Source: Craterostigma plantagineum (lineage: Eukaryota > Streptophyta > Magnoliopsida > Lamiales > Linderniaceae). Taken from it: a stretch of DNA of 64,000 bases. This document shows positions 26,990 through 39,425 of the stretch, piece after piece. Below the pieces are notes generated by a model. It was not told where the DNA came from. It worked only from the letters and a program-made list of their open reading frames with translations, and made no database searches. The number at the start of each line of letters is the position of its first letter. Position 1 is the first letter of the stretch. Made by a program: the position numbers and the translations under genes. The DNA is taken from assembly GCA_027422505.1 (NCBI GenBank), contig JAPQWV010000687.1:222001-286000 (forward strand). The letters run 5' to 3'.

Positions 26990-27340
26990 TACGGTTTAAT
27001 CAATTTAATAAGTTATTCGACTAATATCTACAACCGAATAAGTACTCGAATAACTTATTCGAATATTTTATACGACTTGAATAAAGTACTAGACTCGAAT
27101 AAATACCTCCGCGGTGATATAAATATTTATTCAAGTAACATACCCGAAAAGGAAACTCGAATATGATACTCGAATAATGTGTGCAGTCGAAAAAAAACAT
27201 CAATAAATAAGAATGCGAACGGTTAGACCAAAAATATTTTCGAACCCCTAGTATTCCACTTTTCTCTCCTCTTCGATTTTTTTCCTGCACTCGAGTTATT
27301 CAGTCGAAATCGTTCCACAAATCTGAGACCGAATACAATG
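26990..27340. repeat. Cluster of TTATTCGAGTA-type motifs upstream of Ulp1-like gene
   Basis: Motifs of the form (A/T)ATTCGA(A/G)TA and their complements (TACTCGAATAA) occur roughly every 20-40 bp (for example near 27015, 27045, 27058, 27095, 27152, 27170 and 27290). The same motif recurs at 28400-28490 and 41130-41900 inside the Mutator-like element and in its second copy. Clustered short subterminal motifs are typical of transposase-binding regions. Confidence 0.6.
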
Positions 27341-27461
27341 ACGAAGAGTAAAAGAACTACGCCGGCTGCGCTTCGAAGGGATCATGTCGATGAGACTGTC
27401 GACGGCGATAGAGTCACGGTGAGTTAAAGTTAATGGGTTTTCGGTATTTTCTGTTCATTTA

Positions 27462-27955
27462 GTTTTTTTCGAAACGATAGCTTGCATTAATAACAAAGAT
27501 ACGGGCTAAATAGCCGAGGGGGTCCCACCGGTACATTGTTAACCGGGAGAACAAAGGCTCACGTAGGAGCAGCACACAACCCCACAAAGGGGAAAAACAC
27601 TCCCAAAAAGGAAGAAAACAGTCCACAAGGGACAAACACCAACAGAAAACAAACCCATTATCTAAAAACCGAAGATCTAAAGAACTTATAACAGAAAAAG
27701 CTATTAAGCTAATTCTATGATACTCTTCACTTTCTTCGGTCGTCGACTTTTGGATTTTGTCTACATCGGACTGAGGGCTCCAACAAAGAAGAAAAACTCC
27801 CGATCCGTGGATCGGAAGACCCGAGCTCCCAACGGGAGTCCCGTGGGAGAACGTCGGCGGGGTGTCAGAGGCAGAACTGGTGAAGACGGCAGAGTCGATG
27901 GGGGTGGCAGCAGCAGAGTCGATGGGGGTGGCAGCGGCGACCGCAGGCGGCAGAG
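27462..27955 (-). mobile_element. LINE/retroposon 3' tail in intron 1 of Ulp1-like gene
   Basis: On the minus strand the segment ends GCAAGCTATCGTTTCG followed by A7 (27467-27473). It is preceded by text typical of plant LINE 3' regions (AATGTACCGGTGGGACCCCC, then TTTGTTATTAATGCAAGC). It interrupts the 5' part of intron 1. The 5' boundary lies somewhere between about 27830 and 27955, where a GGTGGC-rich block begins. No reverse-transcriptase coding is present and no target duplication was confirmed. Confidence 0.5.
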
Positions 27956-28135
27956 GTAGCGGCAGAGGCGATGGAGGTGGCTGCAGCGGCCGCGGACGGC
28001 AGAGGCAGCGGCAAGGTGGCAGCAGCTGTGAAGGGTGCGGAGGAAGAAGCTGTGGCAGGAGCTGTGGCAGATCTGGCGGAAAAGGCGACGGTGGCGACGG
28101 AGGAGGCGGAGGCATAGGCGGCTGCAGTGGAAGCG
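27860..28135. repeat. GC-rich GGTGGC/GGCGGC low-complexity block (copy A)
   Basis: This is an imperfect trinucleotide/hexanucleotide-rich block that keeps several frames open on both strands (Gly/Cys-rich on +, Pro-rich or Ala/Thr-rich on minus). It is in an intron position of the Ulp1-like gene. The second copy is at about 52690-52905. The duplication of the whole region starts within this block. Confidence 0.75.
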
Positions 28136-28725
28136 AAGGTGGAGGCGGCAATTTTAATATTTTTTATGAAAAACAAAAGAAAAAGAAACATGTAAAAGGA
28201 ACCTCCCCACCTCCATCTCTACCACCTCCATGGAGGTGGAGGAGGAGAGGGGAGAGAAAGGAAAGGGAAAGGCGGCGGGTTTCTAGGGTTTGCGAGGAAA
28301 AAAATTTAATCGACCTATTTTCATGTGAAATTGATGATGGGTAAACGTCGAAATCGAAATCGAAGGGGTTTAGGTGAATTTTGGTACAAAAATTTGAATT
28401 GCGCTTATTCGAGTTTTTATCCGAATAACCTATTCGAGTAACTTATTCATTTTTCAAGTGTCTGATATTCGAATAATATATTCGAATAACAGTGGTTTTT
28501 TAATAACATTGGTGTTTTTGCAATTTTTTCAGATCTATTTTCTGACGAAGATGCCGACGGATAATTCTACCACGCCACCTTTACATTGACCTCACAGTAC
28601 ATGATAACTTGCGAACGCATTCGTACGCTTTTGAACGAAAGGGAAATGGCAAAGATGGTCGCTACGACCCAGTTTGGGAACATAATAAACGTGGCCCGAG
28701 ACCACTACAACTCCAACATGTTGAT

Positions 28726-28730
28726 GTGGT
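28726..28730. repeat. Target-site duplication GTGGT, left
   Basis: GTGGT directly precedes the LTR start TGTTGGGG and is repeated after the other LTR at 38225-38229. It is a 5-bp duplication as expected for a Copia integration. Confidence 0.93.
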
Positions 28731-30698
28731 TGTTGGGGAGAGTGAATTCAAAAATTTTCTCACCACCGTTATTAAGATCGTGATCGGTAATAAAGAAAAC
28801 GTGCATGTACAACACATAATAGAGTAGAATGTATTACCCTCGTAGCGAAGATCCCTAGCTCCCGGTTGTAGTAAACCGTTCCACGGTTCCACGAGCCACG
28901 CCGAAGAGAATCACGCCGACCCCAAGATGTATCACAAACCAATCCCTCCCAAGGATGGCTAGAGAGGGAATGGAGTTGTTTTTAAGAGATATATTTTCTC
29001 AAAATTTTCCTCTAAGGTTGTTACTTTATTTTTCTCTCTCAAAAGTGAAAATACATATGAAAACTTAAGTTTTTCACTATGAAAAACTTAGATATATTAT
29101 AGGCCACGAAATTAGTTAAGAAAATACCATATTTTCTACTTTGAAAGTGATTTGTACCATACAAAAATAATATGTCAAAAACATAATGGCCTACACTTAA
29201 AAAATATTCACTAAGGGTTAATATTGCTTAAAAATATTTTTGGCATTTAATTAAAAGATAGAAAACAACATCCTGGCATTTTGCATTCCACATGAATCAT
29301 GCCATATATATGTATATATATTTTTAAATTAATTTCGAAAATTAAAAATAAAATACCATTTTTACCCTTGTGTTAAAAGTTGGGCCAATAAATAAATTAA
29401 GTCCAATATCTAATAAAGGCTTAATTTTATTATTAATAAATTAAGCCCAATATCTAATAATGGCTTAATATTATTTTTGGTAGAAAATAAATTAATTAAA
29501 TCCAATATCTAATAATGGCTTAATATTATTTTTCAGCCAAAAGCCCACACTTAAATATTTTTCCAAATACTCACGTACCATTATTATGAACGACTCAAAG
29601 CCCGTTATATCTCTCTTTGATAGATACTATCTTAGTGATCCTTTTTAAGCCCGATTCTCTTGGTTCGTCTCAACCCGGCAAGGGAGGAATCCAAGAATTC
29701 AGTATGCGCCTAGCCAATCCCGCGGTACCGAATAGATCCCGTGTTGAGTACGATCTTCATCGTTTCACGAACCGACTATAGATTATCGTAGTACGTTTAG
29801 ACCCTTCACATATGTCCCGGTCGAGTGAGAGTCATGGTTACGTCAACCTCTCTAACTCGACACTATGACAGATTCATGACTGATGAAATTACTAAACTGC
29901 ACTCCATGTCTTACTTGAGTCAGTTTATTGCTTTGGCCAAAGACTTTGTAATTTCCCGTCCCCAAATATTCATAGGACATATATCTCATTTACTAATGAG
30001 ACTGTGAATCCCTCACGTCTGTCTAAGCCCGGCAGTCACCCTTCATTGTCAAGACCGCATGTCGCTGCTGAGCCATGTTCTACCTCGAACAATGCGGGTC
30101 TAGCAAACTAGTGACAAGTCAAGACTCTGAAGTCAACTCCGTCAAAGACCCTTTGGTCTAAGGTCCACGTACACTACTATAGTCAATCAATCAATCATTG
30201 ACGCCTTATCAGAGTAATAGGCCATGTGATCTTCGATTACGAATCGTGTCCAAATATAAGTTAATCCCCAATTCAACTTATATCAATGTTACGACCTCCC
30301 ACTTCACAAGTGAATGGTTGGCACAACCATTTAGGAGTTATCAACAAATAAGTCATAATCGACATTCAGTCACCCTACTGAGTCTAAGACTTATGGACTA
30401 ATTTAATATCTGAGATTAATAGCTCATCTGTGCCTCCTCTCTCATCCCATGAGAATCGATAACTAAACTCGTGTATATGGGATTTATTTATTTACCGTCT
30501 TATCAGATGCCAAATAAGAACTAAAGGTAAATAAATAATAAGCCTATAAAGGAATAATGTAAAATCACATAAAACAAATATTCCATAATTAAGTATTCAA
30601 ATACAATATTCATATACATGGTGAATAATACATCGGGTAAATACAAGTGCCCTATTCATTTCATCCTCGAATGGCATTCTGAGGGCACATTCCTAACA
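28731..30698 (-). repeat. 3' LTR of the Copia element
   Basis: On the minus strand this LTR reads TGTTAGGAATGTGCCC... to ...CTCTCCCCAACA. It carries three to four tandem copies of an approximately 50-bp AAGCCCAATATCTAATAATGG unit at about 29387-29540. It differs from the partner LTR at some 20 sites that I could spot. Confidence 0.93.
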
Positions 30699-30713
30699 AT
30701 CTCCCACTTGCAC

Positions 30714-33230
30714 TCAATGCCATGTACTATGATATCGCAACCTAATCTTATGTAGGTGTCTATCAAGCACTGCCTGTGAAAGAGGCTTATTGAATGGGTC
30801 CGCCACGTTATCCGCGGTGTCTATCTTCTGCACGGCTATGTAGCCTTGTTCAACGAATCCACGCAACACATGGTATTTTCTCTCTATATGTTTGGACTTG
30901 CTGTGAGACCTAGGTTCCTTGGCTTGAGCGATTGCCCCAGTATTGTCGCACCACAATAGCAGTGGGCGATCTGCTATGCCTGGAACAACTTCGAGTTCTT
31001 CTATGAACTTTCTCATCCAAACACCCTCCTTAGCTGCCTCAGAGGCTGCAATATACTCCGCTTCTGTGGTAGAATCGGCAGTAGTGCTTTGCTTAGAACT
31101 TTTCCAAGACACTGCTCCACCATTAAGCGTATAGACGAAACCAGAAGTAGATTTTCGGTCATCCACATCCGATTGGAAATCCGAATCGGTATAACCGTCC
31201 ACTTCTAATTCTCCATTTCCATAAACTAGTATCATATCCTTAGTCCGTTTAAGGTACTTGAGGATATTCTTTACTGCGTTCCAATGGTCTTTGCCAGGGT
31301 TAGACTGATATCGACTTACTATGCTCACAGCATATGCTATATCAGGTCGCGTGCATATCATCGCGTACATCAAACTACCCACGGCAGATGCATAGGGAAT
31401 TCCACTCATCTCTTTCCTATCTTCCTCACTTTGAGGACACATGGATTTCGAAAGATGAATTCCATGCCTCATCGGTAAGAATCCTCTCTTAGATTCATCC
31501 ATCCGGTACCGTACCAGAATCTTTTCTAAATAGAGGGCCTGAGATAAACCTATCAATTTGTTCGCACGATCTCTGTAAAGACGAATACCAAGAATATAGG
31601 TTGCTTTTCCCAGGTCTTTCATGGAGAATTCAGTTGAAAGCCAAGCTTTCACCTCAGAGAGCATTCCAATATCGTTTCCTATCAAAAGGATATCATCCAC
31701 GTACAATACTAGGAACGATATCTTACTCCCACTGACCTTTTTGTAAACGCGTGGTTCGTCTTCATTCTTTACGAACCCGTAGTTCCTAACTACTTCATCA
31801 AATCGGAGATTCCAACTCCTGGACGCTTGTTTAAGTCCATAAATGGACCTATTCAGTTTGCACACTTTGTGAGCATCTGTTCGTGATGTAAAACCCTTAG
31901 GTTGCTCCATATAGATCTCCTCCTGGAGGAATCCATTAAGAAAAGCGGTTTTCACATCCATCTGCCAGATCTCATAATCATAGTATGCTGCTATAGCCAG
32001 CAATATACGAATAGACTTTATCATTGCTACTGGTGAAAAAGTTTCCTCGTAGTCAATACCCTCTTTTTGATTGTACCCTTTTGCTACTAGCCTTGCTTTG
32101 TAGGTATCCACCAGTCCATCAGATCCAATCTTTCTCTTGTAGATCCACTTACACCCTATAGGTCTAAAACCTTCAGGTAGGTCTACTAGAGTCCAGACTT
32201 GGTTAGTGTACATCGAGTCCATCTCTGCTTTCATAGCTTCGACCCATTTCTTAGAGTCGACATCCGTCATTTCCTGGTCATAGGTAGCGGGATCGTTCCC
32301 AACTGTCCCCACCTTCACAGCATCCCCGTGCTCGACGTGTACCATACCGTATCTCTCAGGCATGTGAGATACTCTACCAGACCTGCGCAATTCTGGTTGC
32401 GTCTCGGACTGTTCCTCTGTGCTTTCAGGCACTAATGTCTCTGGTGGCGTCTCATCTAACTCTCCAAGAGTCACTTCTCTGCCAGCTCCACCTTCTCGAA
32501 CGAACTCTTCCTCGAGAAAGTGAGCATGAATGGCTACGACGATCCTCTGGTCATCATGGAAGTAAAAATAATATCCCATGCTCTCATCAGGATATCCAAC
32601 GAAACGTCCTTTCGTGGACCTAGATTCAAGTTTGTCTGTTATCAGCTTTTTCACAAAGGCGGGGCAACCCCAAACCCTAAGGTGATTTAAGCTTGGTTTC
32701 TTACCATTCCAAATTTCGTAAGGCACCCGATCAACAGACTTTGAAGGGAGTCTGTTCAAAACATACACGGCAGTTTGCAAGGCATATCCCCACAACGATA
32801 TTGGGAGATCTGTATAGCTTAGCATAGATCGCACTTTGTCTAATAAAGTTCGATTTCTGCGTTCAGCAACACCATTCAACTGTGGTGTTCTGGGCGGAGT
32901 TAACTGCGAAATTATTTCATGTTCTTTCAAAAAGTCGTCAAACTCGAGACTCATATATTCACCACCTCAATCTGATCGAATGACTTTAATTTATCTCCTA
33001 GTTTGATTTTCCACTAAAGTCTTAAATTCCTTGAACTTATCAAGCGTTTCTGACTTATGCTTCATTAGATACAGCAAGCCATAGCGAGAGTGATCATCAG
33101 TGAAGGTCACAAAATAGTGGAAGTTACCACGGGCCGGTACTCTAAATGGCCCACAAACGTCAGTATGGATCAAATCCAAAAGATTAGTGGCTCTTTGAAA
33201 TGTCCCGGTGAAGGGGAGACCTGGCCATTT
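30714..33230 (-). pseudogene. Copia integrase, reverse transcriptase and RNase H
   Basis: The integrase start (LIHTDVCGPF, YFVTFTDDHSRY) is in a second frame up to the TAA at 32991-32993. A TGA at 32967-32969 follows, in the segment where the second catalytic Asp lies (RSD). From 32954 a clean frame of 746 codons carries the integrase Glu (NGVAERRNRTLLD), reverse transcriptase (WTLVDLP, QMDVKTAFLNG, LYVDDILL at about 31690-31709) and RNase H (TEAEYIAASEAAKE and KHIERKYHVLR). Reverse transcriptase and RNase H look intact. Integrase is split by two stops plus the upstream frameshift, so the copy is not autonomous as read. Confidence 0.92.
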
Positions 33231-34617
33231 TGCCGAGAATACAAGATTCGCACGTTGGATAGGAATCTGATTCCAATGGCTTAATAATGCCATTTTTCTC
33301 TAACTCTTGAATCTTGCGAACTCCAGCATGACCGAGTCGAAGATGCCATAAATACTTTTTGTTTAACTCTAAGTTACGTTTGTTGGTAATTGCATTCACA
33401 TGTTCTTGGACACTTACGTAATACAAACCATTTATTAACGTAGCATTTCCGACACATTTATTTCCAAAATAGATATCACAAACATTACTACTAAAGCGGA
33501 ATTCATAACCAAGCCTGCTCAAAACAGGAATAGAAATAATGTTCTTAAGCCCCTTGGGCAACACAAGTACATCGGATAGATATAATACATGTCCAGTAGA
33601 TAATTCGAGAGACTTCGATCCAACGTGAGTAGCTGGCACACTATGTCCGCTGCCAACGTTAATCATGATCTCTCGATTCGCCAGCTTCCTACTTCGTTCC
33701 AGACCCTGGTTCAAAACACATATGTGAGCACTAGCTCCTGAGTCAAGAATCCACGAAGTGGAAAATACAGTAAAAGAACAGTAAGTTTCCAAAACTTTAC
33801 CTGAAGCCCCAGAAGCTCGAAGCTTGGGGCAGTCCCTTTTCCAATGGCCCAGCTCTTGGCAGTGAAGGCACTTGTCAGTTGCTTTTGCACCTTTAGATGC
33901 AGTCATCTTTTCTTTGCCCTTCTTCTTTATCCCTCCAGTAGGCTTTTTGAACTTGGGCTTGGCCTTGTTGGACTTAGATCTCTTAGATGTTTTCGTCACT
34001 ACAAGCGCAACCTCTTTTCCTTTTCCCTTCTTTAATTCATGCTGAGTCTGAATCAGCGTGTTCATTAATTCGGGAAGCAGAAATTGCCGATCGCTCAGAC
34101 TGTAGTTTATGATAAACTGAGCGAATGAGGCTGGGAGCGACTGAAGAATCAGGTCAATCTGGAGCTCATGATGAATGGGGCAATTGAGCGAAGCCAGTTC
34201 CTCAATATACCCAATGAGCTTACGCACATGTACAGCAACATCTGCACCTTCTGCCATCTTAGTATGAAAGAGCTTATCGGCAGCGCGATATCGAGACGAT
34301 CTCGACATCTCGCTGTACAGCTCCTTCAGATGATGCAATATCCCGCGCATATCCTTCTCAGAATATTGGCGCTGCAGATCATTGTTCATCCCAGCCAACA
34401 TAAAAGCCTTAGCCCGGGCACTATCAGCCATCCACTTGGCATAATACTCCCGTTCTGCATCAGTTGAATCCTCCCCGGGTTCAATTGGTATAGGTCCATC
34501 AAGGACATACGCAATACGTTCCAGAGTAAGGACAATCCTTAAGTTACGGAGCCAGTCCGCAAGGTTTGGACCTTCCAAACGGTTTTGCGTTATCAATGAA
34601 ACAAATGGTGACGTCAT
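33184..34617 (-). pseudogene. Copia gag, protease and GAG-pre-integrase region
   Basis: A 477-codon frame starts at 34617 (MTSPFVSLITQN). It contains the UBN2-type gag region (LYSEMSRSSRYRAADKLF and LPASFAQFI), a basic stretch, and a CCHC zinc knuckle (CLHCQELGHWKRDC, about 33830-33875). The retroviral-type aspartic protease active site follows (ILDSGASAHIC, about 33725-33760), then the GAG-pre-integrase (YLWHLRLGHAGVRKIQEL and CESCILGKM). The frame is lost at about 33215 by a frameshift inside the start of integrase. The protein would package and process the element RNA in virus-like particles. Confidence 0.9.
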
Positions 34618-36235
34618 TGTATTTTTATAAAAAGAAAACTATCTGCAGAAATAAAGAATAATTAGGTTCTACGTATTATTCATCAAGCACAAATAAGGAC
34701 TTTTCATTTTGCTTGACTCACTATTTTTCTCAAAATCTCATTCTCCCGATAGAGATTTCAGAAACCTCGTTGATGGTTTCATAGTGGAGTTGATTTCCCC
34801 GCTCCGCAAAAATAAGCCTCAACCTAACAGTTTGTTGGCCCATTTAATTGGACGGCGCCATGTCTAATACGAACCCATCTAATGAGTGTTTCAACTACTT
34901 TTTCTCCGGTTAGGAACCCTCACGCTAACACGAATAATTGGGAAATAACCGTCTAAGTGTAACCTATCAACTTCTTGCTCAATCCTAACATTTAGAAATT
35001 CCGCCCGTAGGATAACACTTTATAAGGCGTGAATATGTTTCGAAGAGCGGCGTTTCTAAAACTCACTCGAGCTGACTACAACAAAAGCAAAATGTTTGGC
35101 ACCAATAACTCGGAGCAAACCTCACATTCACTCAAGCCGTAACAGTTTCGAGCTTGATAGAAGACAGGAACCAAGTTCCTTTACCCACTTAGTATTTAAT
35201 CAAACGGGAGAATACGTCTCACATACTAAAGCACATAATAATGCACATCACGTCAAACAAATATGCACAAAATTGCGGTAAACCTAGTTTGCCTACAAGA
35301 CCGTCAATGTGGACTATTTTTACTCTACTACAATTATTTTTTATTTTTTTTAAAACTACATCTCTACTTCTTCGGCTTTGGCACCATGTCAACGAGCAAC
35401 CTCCAAGTTCTCGAACGGCCTCGTCGTGGTCCGATCTCGTACTCGTACGGCCACCATACTTAAACTAATTTTCTAAAATTAATGAAATACAAGACGGGGG
35501 GAATCAACTGTCCCGGACAACCCGTATAAAAACTAATACAACCCGGGGGGGACCTTGTCACCCTTAACATATTACCCGGAAATTAGAACCTAAGTCCACG
35601 TTGACGCCTTTAATCGTATCATACATGCACAACATAAACACGTATGCAACAAAAACACGCTCCTAGAAACCGAAACGAAATTTGGGCTAGTTCTAAACTT
35701 AAGACCCAATATGGTATTTAGTTTGGCCTAAATCTAGTCAAGCCCATAATACTATATTTTGGGCCCAACCTTTTTTTAATATCCAAATTTGAAATGAATT
35801 AGACCGTATCCTAGTTGGCCCATCGGGGTTTCTAAAATCCCCGGTACCCAAAATACAACCATCGGTCACTTATCGCTACTCCATTGGAGTTGGAGTTCAC
35901 CGTCACCGGAATTTAAAGCCGGATCCGTTGAACATCTCGGTCCCAATATAAGTAATACGTTACTTTAACGCACGACAAGGGGCAACAGCTCATTTCGAGC
36001 TCTCAACCTCACGACCAAGCATGAAATTATGAATCGCGGGGAAGACAACCACTACGGTTTCTTACCATGTCGCTGCGCTACGCCGAACCGCTCGCAACGA
36101 GACGGTCCCGACCATGCGAGCGCTCGGTTTGCAAGATCAAACCAAGATCGACTCATGCTATGACGCTTGAGCGACTCAGTGCCTTGCACAACCGAGTTCA
36201 TTTCGTGTTTGTTTATGTCATTTCTTAACACCGAG
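34618..36235 (-). other. Untranslated leader of the Copia element
   Basis: About 1.6 kb lies between the primer-binding site and the gag start. No convincing open frame is present. GGGGGG-type runs and AT-rich stretches occur. Such long leaders are usual in Copia elements with 2-kb LTRs. Confidence 0.6.
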
Positions 36236-36251
36236 CCTGGCTCTGATACCA
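36236..36251 (-). promoter_or_regulatory. Primer-binding site, initiator Met tRNA type
   Basis: The minus strand reads TGGTATCAGAGCCAGG, complementary to the 3' end of plant initiator methionine tRNA. It lies one base inside the 5' LTR, where minus-strand DNA synthesis would start. Confidence 0.93.
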
Positions 36252-36252
36252 C

Positions 36253-36814
36253 CGTTGGGGAGAGTGAATTTCAAAAATTTTCTCACCACCGTTACTAAGA
36301 TCGTGATCGGTAATAAAGAAAACGTGCATGTACAACACATAATAGAGTAGAATGTATTACCCTCGTAGCGAAGATCCCTAGCTCCCGGTTGTAGTAAACC
36401 GTGGCTTCCACGAGCCACGCCGAAGAGAATCACGCCGACTCCAAGATGTATCACAAACCAATCCCTCCCAAGGATGGCTAGAGAGGGAATGGAGTTGTTT
36501 TTAAGAGATATATTTCCTCAAAATTTTCCTCTAAGGTTGGTACTTTATTTTTCTCTCTCAAAAGTGAAAAATACATATGAAAACTTAAGTTTTTCACTAT
36601 GAAAAACTTAGATATATTATAGGCCACGAAGTTAGTTAAGAAAATACCATATTTTCTACTTTCAAAGTGATTTGTACCATACAAAAATAATATGTCAAAA
36701 ACATAATGGCCTACACTTAAAAAATATTCACTAAGGGTTAATATTGCTTAAAAATATTTTTGGAATTTAATTAAAAGATAGAAAACAACATCCTGGCATT
36801 TTGCATTCCACATG

Positions 36815-36856
<42 letters not shown>

Positions 36857-38224
36857 TAAATTAATTTCGAAAATTAAAAATAAAATACCATTTTTACCCT
36901 TGTGTTAAAAGTTGGGCCAATAAATAAATTAAGTCCAATATCTAATAAAGGCTTAATTTTATTATTAATAAATTAAGCCCAATATCTAATAATGGCTTAA
37001 TATTATTTTTGGTTTAAATTAATTAAACCCAATATCTAATAAAGGCTTAATATTATTTTTCAGCCAAAAGCCCACACTTAAATATTTTTCCAAATACTCA
37101 CGTACCATTATTATGAACGACTCAAAGCCCGTTATATCTCTCTTTGATAGATACTATCTTAGTGATCCTTTTTAAGCCCGATTCTCTTGGTTCGTCTCAA
37201 CCCGGCAAGGGAGGAATCCAAGAATTCAGTATGCACCTAGCCAATCCTGCGGTACCGAATAGATCCCGTGTTGAGTACGATCTTCATCGTTTCACGAACC
37301 GACTATAGATTATCGTAGTACGTTTAGACCCTTCACATATGTCCCGGTCGAGTGAGAGTCATGGTTACGTCAACATCTCTAACTCGACACTATGACAGAT
37401 TCATGACTGATGAAATTACTAAACTGCACTCCATGTCTTACTTGAGTCAGTTTATTGCTTTGGCCAAAGACTTTGTAATTTCCCGTCCCCAAATATTCAT
37501 AGGACATATATCTCATTTACTAATGAGACTGTGAATCCCTCACGTCTGTCTATGCCCGGCAGTCACCCTTCATTGTCAAGACCGCATGTCGCTGCTGAGC
37601 CATGTTCTACCTCGAACAATGCGGGTCTAGCAAACTAGTGACAAGTCAAGACTCTGAAGTCAACTCCGTCAAAGACCCTTTGGTCTAAGGTCCACGTACA
37701 CTACTATAGTCAAACAATCAATCATTGACGCCTTATCAGAGTAATAGGCCATGTGATCATCGATACGAATCGTGTCCAAATATAAGTTAATCCCCAATTC
37801 AACTTATATCAATGTTACGACCTCCCACTTCACAAGTGAATGGTTGGCACAACCATTTAGGAGTCATCAACAAATAAGTCATAATCGACATTCAGTCACC
37901 CTACTGAGTCTAAGACTTATGGACTAATTTAATATATGAGATTAATAGCTCATCTGTGCCTCCTCTCTCATCCCATGAGAATCGATAACTAAACTCGTGT
38001 ATATGGGATTTATTTATTTACCGTCTTATCAGATGCCAAATAAGAACTAAAGGTAAATAAATAATAAGCCTATAAAGGAATAATGTAAAATCACATAAAA
38101 CAAATATTCCTTAATTAAGTATTCAAATACAATATTCATATACATGGTGAATAATACATCGGGTAAATACAAGTGCCCTTTTCATTTCATCCTCGAATGG
38201 CATTCTGAGGGCACATTCCTAACA
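36253..38224 (-). repeat. 5' LTR of the Copia element
   Basis: This is the partner LTR. Its inner end has lost the terminal CA (minus strand ends CCCCAACG), one base before the primer-binding site. It has a longer (TA)n run (about 36825-36850) and a 5-bp deletion near 36402 relative to the other LTR. Confidence 0.92.
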
Positions 38225-38229
38225 GTGGT
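38225..38229. repeat. Target-site duplication GTGGT, right
   Basis: GTGGT follows the LTR end CCTAACA. Removing the element and one GTGGT restores an open frame across the junction (LMW then FLMSRHVEY) in the Ulp1-like gene. Confidence 0.93.
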
Positions 38230-39334
38230 TTCTGATGAGCCGACATGTCGAGTATGTGCCTAACTCGCAAGAGTTGTGGATGGTCATTCGCGAGCGATCG
38301 TTAAGATTTTCGTTGGTCGGGTATTGCTTACTCACCGGCCTGCACTGTCACGCTGCCGATGAACAAGTGATACCATCATCTAACGAGTTTGCAACGAGGC
38401 ATTGGCCTGGTATGATTCTCCTTTTTTTTTTTTATCATTTTGAATCTTTTTGACTTCAATTTTAAAAACTAACGTTTGTTTTATGGCTCAGCAAGAGGGT
38501 TATATACTTAGATGATCTGGAGCAGAAATTAACGATATGATGCGTGATTCTACCGCCGATGGCGGCACGAGTGTGAATATCGAGAAATTGAAGATCGTGG
38601 CCCTATATTCTGCTGTTGGGTTACTATGGCCGCGGACAGTGAAAATGGACTTGAAGGTTAAGAGCGAGTGGCTCACTCTGGTGGAGGATTTTGATAGCTT
38701 CAACAAATGTCCTTGGGGAAGGATTGTGTTCGACGAGGTTGTGTATGGTCTGAACAAAGACCTAGTAGAGAAGCGTCAGATCATGACTTCCAAGGGAAAG
38801 CACCAGACGACCTTCGACATTAGCGGCTTCGTCCAACCACTTCAGGTAAGTAAATTTATTTTATTTAAGTTATATTACATTTTTAACTTAATATACTCTC
38901 TTTTATCAGGTTCTTGTATACGAATGTTGGCCTAGTGTCGGGAATTTTGCAAGGAGGAAAAGCGATCAACGACTCCCGTTACCCCGCATGTGCCATTGGA
39001 AGACCAAATTCTTCGCCAAGAGTTCTGCTCCAACATTGGAAGCGGTGGAGCATGTCTTCACTGATGCGGAGATGAATGTAAGCCTATATATTTATTTATA
39101 CTATGGATTTTTGAGTTGCATATCCCTAATTGGATTGAGTTTTTTAACTTGTACAAATACACAAACCGTGCGGTGTTGGCTTACACCATCCGATGCTGAA
39201 GTTGATTCGGATCACGGCCACACGATCGCCGACTTTTGTGGCAGTAGGGATGATGCCATATCCCAGAGGATAGTGGCACATCTTCTAATGGGATGTCGGT
39301 CTACTGCGCTGACCATCGACTTGGTCCATCTCCT

Positions 39335-39425
39335 CCAGCGCCTCCTCGTCCGCAACGGGAGGCATCCACTCCTCCGCAATGTGAGGCATCCCCGCCTCCG
39401 CAACGTGAGGCATCTACTCCTCCCC
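39335..39425 (+). repeat. In-frame 24-bp repeats (PPQREAS) in Ulp1-like gene
   Basis: About three copies of CTCCTCCGCAATGTGAGGCAT-like sequence encode Pro-Pro-Gln-(Arg/Cys)-Glu-Ala-Ser repeats in one + frame. The second copy of the region has the same repeats at about 56545-56635. They lie in a low-complexity linker between the DUF1985-like and acidic regions. Confidence 0.6.

Larger units (their letters stand above)
28731..38224 (-). mobile_element. Full-length Copia LTR retrotransposon (9.5 kb)
   Basis: It is bounded by two LTRs of about 1.97 kb (28731-30698 and 36253-38224) and a GTGGT target duplication, and reads on the minus strand. The primer-binding site TGGTATCAGAGCCAGG (initiator Met tRNA type, + 36236-36251) lies next to the 5' LTR. 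The polypurine tract AAGTGGGAGAT (+ 30699-30709) lies next to the 3' LTR. The order gag, protease, integrase, reverse transcriptase, RNase H defines Copia. A long untranslated leader (34618-36235) precedes gag. Coding is broken by one frameshift and two stops. It sits inside exon 2 of the Ulp1-like gene. The LTR length suggests an Angela/Tork-type lineage, not proven. Confidence 0.95.

Noticed and set aside
27459..28344. Long open frames on both strands (Pro-rich 230 aa on minus, Gly/Cys-rich 160 aa on +)
   Set aside because: They arise from a GGTGGC/GGCGGC low-complexity block fused to a LINE tail and lie in an intron of the Ulp1-like gene. Several frames are open at once on both strands, as expected for such composition.
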